A DNA stretch of 64,000 nucleotides from CAYPGJ01 sp050174775 (GCA_050174775.1 JBFXJP010000009.1:61182-125181), one strand, 5' to 3'. Numbered from the stretch's first letter, positions 36,733 to 45,725 are shown. The notes: a model not told the origin generated them from the letters alone. A program made the numbers and translations.

Positions 36733-37776
36733 TCATCGCGTCCCCCGGGCCGCCTCGATGATCCGCTGGGCCGTCCGCACGTTCGCAAACCCGTCCGCCG
36801 CGTCGATCGGCGGCCGCTCCCCCCGACGAACCGCGTTCACGAAGTCCTCCAATTCCGCCCGCAGCGGCTCCGCGTCGTCCACGCTCAGCGGCTCGATGTC
36901 CACCAGCTCGGCGTAGTTCAGCGACGAGAGGTCCTCCCCGTTCCGAAGCCGCGTCCGCACGTCCGCCAGCTGCGCGGCGTTCGCCGTCTTCCGGACCAGC
37001 ACCCCCGCCTTGGCCGCGTAGTCGATCGAGACGTACGCGTCCTCGGCCACGATCCGCATCTTCCGCTCCGTCTTGAACGCCAGCCGCGACGCCGTCACGT
37101 TCGCGACCGCAGTCCCGTCCGGAGTCGAGAACTCCAGGCGCGCGTTGCACACGTCATCGTGCTCAGTGATCACCGACACAGCCGATGCGCGGATCTCGTC
37201 CGGCTCCTTGCCCCCCATGAGCATGAGCACCACGTCGAGGTCGTGGATCATCATGTCCAGCACCACAGACACGTCCACCGACCGAAACGTCATCGGCGAC
37301 ACCCGGTGGATCTCGATGAACCGAGGCGCGATGGCCGGCCCCGCCTGACGCGCCAGCGCCCGCACCGCAGGGTTATACCGCTCGATGTGACCCACCATCA
37401 GCGTCGCGCTGTGCTGCTCAGCGAGACGCTTGATCTCCTGCGCATCCTCGATCGTGTTCGCGAGCGGCTTCTCGATCAGGCACGCCACACCAGCCTCGAG
37501 CAACGGCCTGGCCGTCCCGAGGTGATACGTCGTCGGCACCGCTATCGACACCGCGTCGAGCCCGCCCAGCGACGGCGCCGCCTTCAGCAGTTCCTGCACC
37601 GTGCCGAACGCCGCGCACCCGCGCTCCTTCGACACCGTCTCCCGGCGCTCCTCCGACTGGTCCACCACGGCCACGAGCGAGCATCCCGGGAGTTGGGTGT
37701 ACACGCGCGCGTGGTGACGGCCCATCCGCCCGACGCCGATCGCGGCACAACGAAGCGTTTTCTGAGGTTCGGACAT
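36733..37776 (-). CDS. Gfo/Idh/MocA-family NAD(P)-dependent oxidoreductase
   Basis: The 347-residue sugar or cyclitol dehydrogenase has a Rossmann motif AAIGVGRMGRHHARVY at about 11-26 and EKPLA at about 95-99 (catalytic Lys region). VGHIERYNPAVRAL near 120 and MMIHDLDVVLMLMG near 180 follow. The GHIERYNP form occurs in UDP-GlcNAc 3-dehydrogenase-like members that supply amino sugars for lipid A or surface glycans, so that is a possible role. The start ATG has TACGCT eight bases upstream and no ribosome binding site. The gene is 55 bases upstream of atpC on the same strand. Confidence 0.88.
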   Translation of the reverse strand: MSEPQKTLRCAAIGVGRMGRHHARVYTQLPGCSLVAVVDQSEERRETVSKERGCAAFGTVQELLKAAPSLGGLDAVSIAVPTTYHLGTARPLLEAGVACLIEKPLANTIEDAQEIKRLAEQHSATLMVGHIERYNPAVRALARQAGPAIAPRFIEIHRVSPMTFRSVDVSVVLDMMIHDLDVVLMLMGGKEPDEIRASAVSVITEHDDVCNARLEFSTPDGTAVANVTASRLAFKTERKMRIVAEDAYVSIDYAAKAGVLVRKTANAAQLADVRTRLRNGEDLSSLNYAELVDIEPLSVDDAEPLRAELEDFVNAVRRGERPPIDAADGFANVRTAQRIIEAARGTR

Positions 37777-37784
37777 GGGCGAAG

Positions 37785-37790
37785 AGCGTA
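37785..37790 (-). promoter_or_regulatory. -10 box of the Gfo/Idh gene (leaderless type)
   Basis: TACGCT, eight bases before the ATG at 37776. Confidence 0.5.
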
Positions 37791-37815
37791 GCGGGCCCGC
37801 CCTCCCGCGGCGAGT

Positions 37816-38907
37816 TCACCGACGAGGCTTGCCGTCCTCATACGGCCTGTCCGGCGTCGGCTTCGTCCCGATGTAGTGATACACATCCGGCGCCGGACGG
37901 TCGATCTCCACCGCGCGCTTCGCCCGCTCCTCCATCACCTCCGTCCGCGCCTTCTCGATCAGTCGCGCCGTGATCGCCTCCGCGCGACGCTTGTGCCCGA
38001 TCGCCAGCGTGCATAGCCGCAGCAGCGCCACATTCGAGAACAGGAACACGATCACAGAGACCGTCAGCCACAGGAAGAACAGAAAGTCGAACAGCCGAAG
38101 CACCGCGCCCCCGTACACCGTCGGCACGGCCCGTGTGAGCGTCATCGCGCCCACACTCATGCAGATCCCCCACACCGCGTTCCGGATGCGCCTCCCCAAG
38201 TCCGTGTCCGCCGTGAAATCCGCCACGCGCGCCAGCAGCAACGCCGTCGGGATGATCCCCGCAAGCCCGATGATCGCGAACACGCCCTCCGTCCACAGCA
38301 ACACCGTGTTCGCCCCGAGCGTGGACGACGCGCCGACCGTCCACAGCAGCATCGCCACGACCCACCCCGATTCCATGCCGACCGTGATCCACCGGAGCGA
38401 CAACGCGCTCTTCCATCCCTCTTCTGGGCGCTTCTCTCGGCGCGCCACGTACGGAGGTGGTCGCGAAACGAGCCACAGCCCGCCGACCCAAAGCGCCGCA
38501 GCGATGACGTAGGTGAACACCGGGATGCCGCCCGTCCCGGCCCCCAGCGACGGCCCCGCGAACATGTCCGCCACCACCACCACAAACGGATACAGCGCCC
38601 CGAGCGACGTGCATACAAAGCCCAGGGCCGTCAGCGAGATGTACCCAACCGGCATCTCCGACAGCGTCGGCAGCGCCACGTTGGCCCGACGACGCCCCGC
38701 TCCGCACTCCGGACACGGCGCATCCGACGCGATGCTCGCCAGGTCGTACCCGCACTCATGGCAATACACCCCGGCGCCCGGCGTGATCATCGGCGCCGGC
38801 GCAGGCCCCGGAGGAGGCGCCGGCCGGAACGACGCGACATCGATCCCCTCCACCCCGTACGGGTTCGCTTCACGTGGCTTTCCGGGTCGGTTGGAGCCGG
38901 CTGACAT
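37816..38907 (-). CDS. Zinc-ribbon multi-pass membrane protein
   Basis: 363 residues. A proline-rich N-terminus leads into a zinc ribbon (YCHECGYDLASIASDAPCPECG, residues about 48-69, two CxxCG knuckles). Seven or so predicted membrane segments follow (for example YISLTALGFVCTSLGALYPF and LFDFLFFLWLTVSVIVFLFSNVALL), and then a charged helical tail. It is one of three such proteins in the window (also 46336-47370 and 47367-48023). No function is known to me; the ribbon suggests a cytoplasmic protein or nucleic-acid contact. It lies 23 bases after purQ and is probably co-transcribed with it. Confidence 0.72.
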   Translation of the reverse strand: MSAGSNRPGKPREANPYGVEGIDVASFRPAPPPGPAPAPMITPGAGVYCHECGYDLASIASDAPCPECGAGRRRANVALPTLSEMPVGYISLTALGFVCTSLGALYPFVVVVADMFAGPSLGAGTGGIPVFTYVIAAALWVGGLWLVSRPPPYVARREKRPEEGWKSALSLRWITVGMESGWVVAMLLWTVGASSTLGANTVLLWTEGVFAIIGLAGIIPTALLLARVADFTADTDLGRRIRNAVWGICMSVGAMTLTRAVPTVYGGAVLRLFDFLFFLWLTVSVIVFLFSNVALLRLCTLAIGHKRRAEAITARLIEKARTEVMEERAKRAVEIDRPAPDVYHYIGTKPTPDRPYEDGKPRR

Positions 38908-38930
38908 GGGTCCGGAAGTTTCCCGCGCGC

Positions 38931-39767
38931 TCAGCGCGCCGCAGCTGCCCTGCCCCCGCGCGAGGTCACCGCGGGCGAGCCGGCGCGAACGTGGTCCACG
39001 GCGTTGCGGAACATCCGCAACCCCGGCGTCTCAGCGTCCATCATCCGCGCGTCCAGGCGCGTCCAGTACGGGTGATTCGTCCAGTCCAGATACCGCTCCG
39101 GGTGCGGCATCAAACCCAGGATCAGCCCCGACGGATCGCAGATCCCCGCGATGTGGTCCGTCGATCCGTTGGGGTTCTCATCAGCGTGATACCGCAACGC
39201 CACCTGCCCCTGCTTCTGCAGCCGCGCGAGCGTCTCAGGCGTGTCCGTCACGAACCGTCCCTCACCATGCGCCACCGGCAGCAGCATCGTGTCCGCGCCG
39301 TACGCATCCAACCCGCGCGTCCACACACACTTCGATGAAGCGTCCGGCTTGACGTGACACCACCGATCCGTGAACCGCGCCGAGGCGTTGTCCGAGAGCG
39401 CGCACGTCTGCGCCGGAGGCTCATCGGGCCAAGGCGCCGCGCCCGGAAGCAGCCCAACCTGCACAAGCACCTGGAAACCGTTGCACGCGCCGATCATCGG
39501 CACGCCCCGTTCCGCCGCGGCCCGCAGCGCCGGGTACAGCCTCGTCCGCAACCGAACCGCAAACACCCGACCCGACGCGATGTCGTCCCCATACGAGAAC
39601 CCACCAGGGAATCCCAGCAAGTCATACCCATCGATTACCGACGGGTCCTCCAGCAACGCGTGCAGATGGATCAGATCGGGCTCGCTGCCCGCGCGCGCAA
39701 AGGCGCGGACCATCTCCCCGTCACAGTTCACGCCGGCGGTGCGAAAAACAAGGGCTCTGGGCTTCAC
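38931..39767 (-). CDS. purQ: Phosphoribosylformylglycinamidine synthase, glutaminase subunit
   Basis: PurQ supplies ammonia from glutamine to PurL in step four of purine synthesis. LVFRTAGVNCDGEMVRAF, FPGGFSYGDDIASGRVFA, IGACNGFQVLVQVGLLPG (nucleophile Cys) and LGLMPHPERY (catalytic His, Glu) are the class I amidotransferase blocks. Length is 278 residues. GTG at 39767 is chosen because TATCAT lies six bases upstream and the protein then starts as homologues do; the frame is open 20 codons further. purL lies about 2.5 kb upstream on the same strand, separated by a peptidase and a regulator. Confidence 0.93.
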   Translation of the reverse strand: MKPRALVFRTAGVNCDGEMVRAFARAGSEPDLIHLHALLEDPSVIDGYDLLGFPGGFSYGDDIASGRVFAVRLRTRLYPALRAAAERGVPMIGACNGFQVLVQVGLLPGAAPWPDEPPAQTCALSDNASARFTDRWCHVKPDASSKCVWTRGLDAYGADTMLLPVAHGEGRFVTDTPETLARLQKQGQVALRYHADENPNGSTDHIAGICDPSGLILGLMPHPERYLDWTNHPYWTRLDARMMDAETPGLRMFRNAVDHVRAGSPAVTSRGGRAAAAR

Positions 39768-39773
39768 GCCGGG

Positions 39774-39779
39774 ATGATA
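39774..39779 (-). promoter_or_regulatory. -10 box of purQ (leaderless type)
   Basis: TATCAT, six bases before the GTG start at 39767. Confidence 0.55.
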
Positions 39780-39823
39780 GCGGGGGGCCCCATCGCCCCC
39801 CGCGCCCGCCGGGCCGCCACCAA

Positions 39824-41161
39824 TCACTTGGTCCGCTCAGAGACGTCCTCCCGCCCATCGTCATAGACCACCACAAGCCTGGCCGCCTTCCCGTCCGTCC
39901 CCTTCTCGATCCGCACCCGCGCATACGGCGTGCCCTCCATCGAGAACAACTCCCCCGACATCGGCGTCAGCGTCCGTGCCGGCGAATCCAACCGCTGGTA
40001 CTTCAGCACGCCCCCTTCCATCCACGTCCTGCGCTCCCCGAACGTCCCCGCGAGCGGTTCCAACTGACTCACGTTCATCGTCACCGGGTGGGCCGCGGCG
40101 TCCAGTGCCCCCTTGCTCCACTGCAGCGCCCGAACGCGATCCTCATCCTTCGTCGTCTCGAGCAGCTTCCCCACCGCGAGCGAGTGCGCTGTCGTCAGCG
40201 CGTTGTCCGCCGGACACTCCACGTCCGGCTTCACCCCGACACCCTCCCAGTTCGTGTTCGTGATCGGGTTGATCGCGCGCCCGCCCGGGATGAACGCCTC
40301 GAAGTTCGTGTCGATCCGCACAGTCCCTCCCGGATTCGCGCCGCCCCCCGTGGTCTCGCCCACGATCGTGCCGCGCTTGCGCGTCTGCAGGTTGTAGCAG
40401 AACTCTTCCGCTCCGGAGAACGTGCGTCGCGACGTCAGCACGTACACCGGCACGTCCGCCAGCCGCTCCCCGGGCACGTGGGGCAGCGTCCAGTATTGCT
40501 GCGTGATGTCCCCCTCGCGGTCATAGATCGAGTTGAGGTGCACCGGCTCATCCTTGGGGAACAAATACGTGCATAGGAACTGCACCATGCTCGGGCTCCC
40601 GCCCCCGTTGGTTCGCAGATCGAAGATCACGGCGTCGGCATTCGCGAGGAACCCCATCGCGCTCGATGCCGTCCGGTACGCCTCGTCGTTGAAATCCATG
40701 AACCCGTCGAACTTCAGGTACCCCACGTTCCCCTCGAGAATCTCCACCCGCTCGAACGCGTAGTTCCGCGACCGCATCCGATCCGTGAACCGCGCGATCT
40801 CCTCCGGCGTCGGCCCTGTCCTCTCGCCCTCGCTCGCCGCCTGCCCCGGCGAGAACCGCATCCGCAGATGCCTGTCCCCCGCCAGCGTCTGCAGATCGCG
40901 AGTGAGCGCGTCCGCAAACGCGAGAGGCGACGTCGCCCCGTCGTACGCGCCCGATTCGTTCTTCGCACGCAGCTCCTGTGCGACCTTCTCCGCGGTCTCG
41001 CGCGAGACATACCGCTCATCCATCACCTTGGCGAGATGCTCGATCGTGTCCCGCCGGAACGCGGCATCCACCGTGGGCAGCTCCCTCTCTCCCTGTTGCG
41101 CATGCGACGTGGGGGCGAGCATCAGGGCGAGCAGGCAAGAGACAGCAAATCGGGGGCGCAT
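39824..41161 (-). CDS. Exported S41-family peptidase-like protein
   Basis: 445 residues with a signal peptide (about 1-21, ending SHA). The N-terminal helical part is like that of interphotoreceptor-retinoid-binding/tricorn-type S41 proteins. The core shows GNVGYLKFDGFMD, AVIFDLRTNGGGSPSMV and VYVLTSRRTFSGAEEF, where the Ser of TFSGAEE fits the nucleophile. GETTGGGANPGG follows. The C-terminal 90 residues form a separate beta domain (LEPLAGTFGERRTWMEGGVLKYQR). It probably degrades peptides in the periplasm. GGAAGGG precedes the ATG at 41161. Confidence 0.85.
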   Translation of the reverse strand: MRPRFAVSCLLALMLAPTSHAQQGERELPTVDAAFRRDTIEHLAKVMDERYVSRETAEKVAQELRAKNESGAYDGATSPLAFADALTRDLQTLAGDRHLRMRFSPGQAASEGERTGPTPEEIARFTDRMRSRNYAFERVEILEGNVGYLKFDGFMDFNDEAYRTASSAMGFLANADAVIFDLRTNGGGSPSMVQFLCTYLFPKDEPVHLNSIYDREGDITQQYWTLPHVPGERLADVPVYVLTSRRTFSGAEEFCYNLQTRKRGTIVGETTGGGANPGGTVRIDTNFEAFIPGGRAINPITNTNWEGVGVKPDVECPADNALTTAHSLAVGKLLETTKDEDRVRALQWSKGALDAAAHPVTMNVSQLEPLAGTFGERRTWMEGGVLKYQRLDSPARTLTPMSGELFSMEGTPYARVRIEKGTDGKAARLVVVYDDGREDVSERTK

Positions 41162-41340
41162 GAGTGACCCTTCCAGAGCGCCTCGCGCGTGAGTGGCCGT
41201 GCGAGGGCGACATTGTCAGCGGGGGGGCGGCGCGCGAATGACCCGACGAGGCGCCGCAATGACGAGCGGGGTTCTTGGGCCTCCCGTTCCCGAGATTTCA
41301 CCGGCGCACGGGCCTCAGGTTGCGGACGGAGACCTCCTCC

Positions 41341-41901
41341 TCACGCACCCGTGCGGCGTGATTGCGTCGAGTCCATCACGAGAACGAACTCCGTGGCCTC
41401 CTCCCCAGGGTTCGCGATCGAGTGGTAATGGTCCGCCTCGTACGTCACCCCATCTCCCTTCCGCAGCTCGATGTGCTGGTGGTCCGACGTCATCACCAGC
41501 GAGCCCGCCGTCACCGTCACATGCTCCAGCACTCCGGGCTGCTCAGGCGGGAAGTCGATCGCCCCCCCCGGCGGCACCGTGTAGTGCGCCACCGTGATCC
41601 CCCGCCGCACCAACGCTGGCGCCACCATCCGCCTCTCGATCCCCGATTCCGGCTCCAGGAGGCACTGCTGATCCTCCCTCCGCAACGGCGCAAACACTGG
41701 CGAAGGCGACGACTCCAGCAGGTCCGACAGCGAGCAATCCAGCCCGTGCGCAATCTGCGACAAGATCCGGATCGTCGGGCACTTCTTATTCGCCTCGACG
41801 TCGCAGAGCATCCCCCTCGACACCCCCGACTTCGCCGATAGTTCGGCAAGAGTTAGGTTCTGCGCCGTCCGACGCACCTTAATGAACTCACCAACGTCCA
41901 T
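41341..41901 (-). CDS. XRE-family regulator with cupin domain
   Basis: 186 residues. The N-terminal helix-turn-helix (about 7-62) reads FIKVRRTAQNLTLAELSAKSGVSRG and continues to IAHGLDCSLSDLLE. The C-terminal cupin_2 barrel (about 100-175) includes VPPGGAIDFPPEQPGVLEHVTV and GDGVTYEADHYHSIANPG, a likely ligand pocket. Proteins of this architecture repress genes of amine, amino-acid or osmolyte metabolism and often their own. Three CGAA...TTCG palindromes lie in its promoter region, which it shares with the divergent 66-residue membrane protein, so both are likely targets. The start ATG has an AATACT sequence three bases before it. Confidence 0.87.
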   Translation of the reverse strand: MDVGEFIKVRRTAQNLTLAELSAKSGVSRGMLCDVEANKKCPTIRILSQIAHGLDCSLSDLLESSPSPVFAPLRREDQQCLLEPESGIERRMVAPALVRRGITVAHYTVPPGGAIDFPPEQPGVLEHVTVTAGSLVMTSDHQHIELRKGDGVTYEADHYHSIANPGEEATEFVLVMDSTQSRRTGA

Positions 41902-41917
41902 GGAAGTATTCTCTATC

Positions 41918-41932
41918 GCGAACTTGATTCGT
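41918..41932. promoter_or_regulatory. Operator-like palindrome 1
   Basis: CGAA-CTTGA-TTCG within 41919-41931, 17 bases before the regulator start codon. Confidence 0.6.
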
Positions 41933-41955
41933 CAAAGTCGAATCCTACTCTTATA

Positions 41956-41970
41956 GCGAACAGTGTTCGC
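41956..41970. promoter_or_regulatory. Operator-like palindrome 2 (perfect)
   Basis: GCGAAC-AGT-GTTCGC, a perfect 6-3-6 inverted repeat at the middle of the divergent region; it directly follows TTATA, a possible -10 element of the + strand gene. Confidence 0.75.
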
Positions 41971-41979
41971 CATGGTAGT

Positions 41980-41992
41980 GCGAACCCGTTCG
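41980..41992. promoter_or_regulatory. Operator-like palindrome 3
   Basis: CGAAC-CC-GTTCG at 41981-41992, a perfect 5-bp inverted repeat, 27 bases before the small membrane-protein start. Confidence 0.65.
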
Positions 41993-42019
41993 TCAGACCA
42001 CCTCAGAAGGAGAATTCCC

Positions 42020-42220
42020 ATGTTGGCGGCGTGCAATCAGCTCGGGTGCGCATTCCCGACGCGTCGCGAGACGGCCACTTGGGCCGTCATCGGACTCATC
42101 GTTGGCCTCATCGCCATGGTCGCCGTGCTCACCACCGCGGCCCAACCCTCAGCCTCAACCTACGCCGGCGCCCACACCCGCGCCGACGCTCCCATCTCCT
42201 CACTCGACATCAACCGCTGA
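42020..42220 (+). CDS. Very small membrane protein, divergent to the XRE-cupin regulator
   Basis: 66 residues: a 19-residue N-terminal part with two cysteines (MLAACNQLGCAFPTRRE), one membrane segment (about 21-42, AVIGLIVGLIAMVAVLTTAA) and a polar tail. No family is recognised. AAGGAG lies eight bases before the ATG at 42020, a strong ribosome binding site, so the gene is probably real. Its promoter region carries the three palindromes shared with the XRE-cupin regulator. It ends two bases before the end of the convergent purL. Confidence 0.65.
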   Translation: MLAACNQLGCAFPTRRETATWAVIGLIVGLIAMVAVLTTAAQPSASTYAGAHTRADAPISSLDINR

Positions 42221-42222
42221 AC

Positions 42223-45198
42223 TCACCAGTCGAGCGGGGCGGTCCACGCCCTGTGCAGGTCGACCACTGCAAAGTCGACGTTCGTCTCCGCGACGCGCAG
42301 TCGTGCCGAGCCGTTCAACCGCCCCAGCTCGACGCACGTGATATCCCCGAGCGCCTTCCGCACCTTCCCCATCTTCCCTTCCTCAATCTCGATCACCCAT
42401 CTCGTCGGCGATTCCCCGAACGCCGCGCTCGTGGCCGTCACGCCCGCCCCTGCAACCCTCCCCAGCGACACCTCACACCCCAGCGGGCTCCCCGCGCGAT
42501 CCAGCGACCCGATCAGCATCTCCGCCAACGCCACCAGCAATCCGCCGTCCGAGCAGTCGTGCGCGCTCGCTACAAGCCCGCTCTTGATCAGCCCGTGCAC
42601 CGCCCGCGCCGCCCTCGGCGCCTTCTCCAGGTCCACTCTCGCCACACTGCCGCCCCCGACGCTCCCACCCTTCATTGACTGCAACACCGACCCCCCCATC
42701 TCCCCCGTCGTCTCCCCAAGGAGCAGTAGCACGTTCCCCGCGCGTTTCGCGTCCGACGTAACGCACCGCTTCTTGTCCGGCACGATCCCGATGCCCGTGA
42801 TCAGAAGAGTGGGGGGGATCTCGATGGTCCGCCCATCTTCCGTCGTGAACTGGTTGTTCAACGAGTCCTTCCCCGACACAAACGGCGTCCGGAACGCCTT
42901 CGCCGCGTCATAACACCCCTCCGCGGCCCGCACCAACGACGCCAGATTCTGCGGCTTCTTGCACGACGGCCAGCAGAAATTGTCCAGGATCGCCACGCGC
43001 TCCGGATCAGCCCCCACCGCCACCAGATTCCGCACGCACTCATCCACGGCCGCGAGCGCCATCAAATACGGATCGCCACCCCCCCCCGGCAGGTCAGGAT
43101 CACCCACACCCGTCGCCAATCCCTGCGAGATGGCCAACGCCCGATCCGACCCCGCCACCGGCGTCAGCACCGACCCGTCCCCAGGCCCCTCACCCTTCGC
43201 GCCCACCAGCGGCTTCACCACCGTCAGGCCCTGCACCTCGTGGTCGTACTGCCGCACGATCCACCGCTTCGATGCGATCGTCGGATGCGCCAGCAACTCC
43301 AGGAGCGTGCGCCCGAAGTCCAGCGGCGCCGAACCCGCCGCAGGCGCAGGCCTCGACGGCGGCGACCACTGCGCTTCGCGCGTCGGGGTCGGAATCCCCT
43401 CGTGCAGCAGGTGCATCGACAGCCGCCCCACCTCGTGCTCGTGGTAGCGCAGCACCAGCTCCGCGTGCTCCGTGCCGAACGTCCCCAGCACCGCAAGCTC
43501 CACGTGCTCCTCATCGCAGATGCTCTGCAGCGCATCGAGATTCTCCCGCGGCACAGCGAGGATCATCCGCTCCTGCGCCTCCGAGATCCACACCTCCGTA
43601 TACGACAACCCCCTGTACTTCAGCGGCGCCTGCTCCAGCCGCACCTCCGCGCCGATCTCCGCCCCCATCTCGCCCACCGCGGATGAGAACCCACCCGCCC
43701 CGCAGTCCGTGATCGCGCTGAACAACGTCCCCGACGCGTTATCCCGCGCGCGCAGAATCGCGTCCAGCAACCGCTTCTCCTCGATCGCGTTCCCGATCTG
43801 CACGGCATGCGCAAACTCGTCCGCGTGCGTGTCCGTCAGTTCCGCCGACGAGAACGTCGCGCCGTGAATCCCGTCCCGACCCGTCCGCCCGCCCAGCGCG
43901 ACGATCAAATCCCCAGGCCGCGCAGCGCCCTTGATCTTGTCCCGCGGCATCACCCCCACACACCCGCAGTACACCAGCGGATTCCCGACATACCGCTTGT
44001 CGAACGCCACAGCCCCCGACACCGTCGGGATCCCCATCCGATTCCCGTAATCCCGCACGCCCGCCACCACGCGCGACAGCACCCTCCTCGGCGGCAAGCA
44101 CCCCTTGGGCACATCCTCCATGTCGGGCGGCGCTACGCAGAACACGTCCGTGTTCGCGATCGGCTTCGCGCCGAGCCCCGTCCCGATCACGTCCCGGATG
44201 CACCCGCCCACCCCCGTAGCAGCGCCCCCGTACGGCTCGATCGCGCTCGGGTGGTTGTGCGTCTCCACCTTGATGTTCACCGCATGCTTCTCGTCGAACG
44301 CGATCACCCCCGAGTTGTCCTTGAAGATCGACAGCGTCCAGTCGATCCCGTCCGCGATCAGCTCGTGCGTGGCCGCGGCCACCGTCGACTTCAGCAGATT
44401 CGTGATCGTGACCGACCCGTCCGCGTTCACCACATGCCCGGGCCGCCCCTCAAACCGCAGCACGTCGTCCTTCGGGCCGCGATACGTGATGTTGCTCTTG
44501 AGCGTCTTGTGGACGCAGTGCTCCGACCACGTCTGCGCCAGCGTCTCCAGCTCGATGTCCGTCGGCTCGCGCCCCTGCTCGCGGTAGTAGTCCCGGATCG
44601 CCCGCATCTCATGCAGGTCCAGGAACAGGTGCGCATCGCGTGAGAGCTTCTCGAGCGCCGCATCGTCCAGCGTTGTCATCGTCACGTGCGTCAGCTTGAA
44701 CGTGTACGCCGTCCCGTGCGGCAGCGCGTCCGGGTGAAACGGCGCCCGATGCGCCCTCTGGATCACCGGGTTCGCCAGCACCGTCGACGCCAGCCGGTCC
44801 GCCTCTTCCGACGTGATCCCCGACACGTCATACCGCACCCCCGTCGACACCGTCACCTCATCCACACCCGTCAGGTCGCGGATCGCATCCCGCACCGTCT
44901 GCGCCGCAGGGTCCATCACGCCCGGCAACGGATGCACCTCAATCAGCTGCGCCCCCGCTACCTCTGGCGATGCCCCCAGCACGCTCTCCTCCACCACAGG
45001 GTTCGTCAGCAGCTCGCGCCGCACCCTCTCCACCTGCTGCGCCGTCAGCGCCGCTTCCACCAGGTACACCCGAGACGACCTCGCCCCCTTCGGCGCCAAC
45101 CCCAGCCCGCCCGCCTCGCGCAGCAACGCGCTCGCGTGCGGGTCCAGCATCCCCTGCTTCACGCTCACTTCCACCCGATGCACAGCCGTCTCAGTCAT
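42223..45198 (-). CDS. purL: Phosphoribosylformylglycinamidine synthase, PurS-PurL fusion with duplicated PurS part
   Basis: This enzyme converts FGAR to FGAM with ammonia delivered by PurQ. The 991 residues are longer than stand-alone PurL (about 740). The first 80 residues (VEVSVKQGMLDPHASALLREAGGLG) resemble PurS. Residues about 90-170 (VHPLPGVMDPAAQTVRDAIRDLTGVDEVTVSTG) repeat that fold. The synthase body follows: TWSEHCVHKTLKS, DNSGVIAFDEKHAVNIKVETHNHPSAIEPYGGAATGVGG, ITDCGAGGFSSAVGEMG and LVASAHDCSDGGLLVALAEM. TATGAT lies six bases before the ATG, and the divergent rnhA promoter is only 20 bases beyond. Confidence 0.94.
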   Translation of the reverse strand: MTETAVHRVEVSVKQGMLDPHASALLREAGGLGLAPKGARSSRVYLVEAALTAQQVERVRRELLTNPVVEESVLGASPEVAGAQLIEVHPLPGVMDPAAQTVRDAIRDLTGVDEVTVSTGVRYDVSGITSEEADRLASTVLANPVIQRAHRAPFHPDALPHGTAYTFKLTHVTMTTLDDAALEKLSRDAHLFLDLHEMRAIRDYYREQGREPTDIELETLAQTWSEHCVHKTLKSNITYRGPKDDVLRFEGRPGHVVNADGSVTITNLLKSTVAAATHELIADGIDWTLSIFKDNSGVIAFDEKHAVNIKVETHNHPSAIEPYGGAATGVGGCIRDVIGTGLGAKPIANTDVFCVAPPDMEDVPKGCLPPRRVLSRVVAGVRDYGNRMGIPTVSGAVAFDKRYVGNPLVYCGCVGVMPRDKIKGAARPGDLIVALGGRTGRDGIHGATFSSAELTDTHADEFAHAVQIGNAIEEKRLLDAILRARDNASGTLFSAITDCGAGGFSSAVGEMGAEIGAEVRLEQAPLKYRGLSYTEVWISEAQERMILAVPRENLDALQSICDEEHVELAVLGTFGTEHAELVLRYHEHEVGRLSMHLLHEGIPTPTREAQWSPPSRPAPAAGSAPLDFGRTLLELLAHPTIASKRWIVRQYDHEVQGLTVVKPLVGAKGEGPGDGSVLTPVAGSDRALAISQGLATGVGDPDLPGGGGDPYLMALAAVDECVRNLVAVGADPERVAILDNFCWPSCKKPQNLASLVRAAEGCYDAAKAFRTPFVSGKDSLNNQFTTEDGRTIEIPPTLLITGIGIVPDKKRCVTSDAKRAGNVLLLLGETTGEMGGSVLQSMKGGSVGGGSVARVDLEKAPRAARAVHGLIKSGLVASAHDCSDGGLLVALAEMLIGSLDRAGSPLGCEVSLGRVAGAGVTATSAAFGESPTRWVIEIEEGKMGKVRKALGDITCVELGRLNGSARLRVAETNVDFAVVDLHRAWTAPLDW

Positions 45199-45204
45199 CG
45201 GCGG

Positions 45205-45210
45205 ATCATA
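45205..45210 (-). promoter_or_regulatory. -10 box of purL (leaderless type)
   Basis: TATGAT, six bases before the ATG at 45198; back to back with the rnhA promoter. Confidence 0.6.
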
Positions 45211-45230
45211 AAGACCCCGCCCTCTCCCGG

Positions 45231-45236
45231 TACGAT
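45231..45236 (+). promoter_or_regulatory. -10 box of rnhA (leaderless type)
   Basis: TACGAT, nine bases before the ATG at 45246. Confidence 0.55.
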
Positions 45237-45245
45237 CCGCCCCGC

Positions 45246-45725
45246 ATGGCCGAGAAGCCCCACGTTCTCCTCTTCACCGACGGCGCCTGCTCCGGCAACC
45301 CCGGCCCGGGCGGCTGGGCCTACATCCTCTCCCATCCCGCCTCCGACACCGAACGCGAAGCCTCAGGCGGTGACCCCGAGACCACCAACAATCGCATGGA
45401 GCTCCGCGCCGTCATCGAAGGTCTCCGCGCCATCAAAAGACCCTCCCGCGTCGAGGTCTGGTCCGACAGCCAGTACGTCCTCAACGGCCTCAAGGAATGG
45501 CTCGACCAGTGGAAGGCCCGAGGCTGGCGCACCGCCGCAAAGAAGCCCGTCAAGAACGAAGACCTCTGGCGCATCCTCGACGACCTCAGAAACGTCCACG
45601 ACCTCACCTTCCACTGGGTTCGCGGCCACGACGACCACCCCGAGAACGAACGCTGCGACCGCCTCGCCGTCGAGGCCCGGGAACGCATCGTCCGCGAATC
45701 CGGCTCGCACCGTGACCGCTTCTAA
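45246..45725 (+). CDS. rnhA: Ribonuclease HI
   Basis: RNase HI cleaves RNA in RNA-DNA hybrids. The catalytic acids are in place: FTDGACSGNPGPGGW (Asp, about residue 11), NRMELRAVIEGL (Glu), WSDSQYVLNGL (Asp) and ENERCDRLA (Asp), with the preceding HWVRGHDDHPEN loop. The 159 residues match the usual length. No ribosome binding site is seen; the start lies nine bases after TACGAT. It is divergent from purL with 47 bases between start codons. Confidence 0.95.
   Translation: MAEKPHVLLFTDGACSGNPGPGGWAYILSHPASDTEREASGGDPETTNNRMELRAVIEGLRAIKRPSRVEVWSDSQYVLNGLKEWLDQWKARGWRTAAKKPVKNEDLWRILDDLRNVHDLTFHWVRGHDDHPENERCDRLAVEARERIVRESGSHRDRF

Noticed and set aside
42223..45198. The Gln-amidotransferase-fused long PurL of proteobacteria
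   Set aside because: No glutaminase domain at the C-terminus; purQ is separate at 38931-39767.
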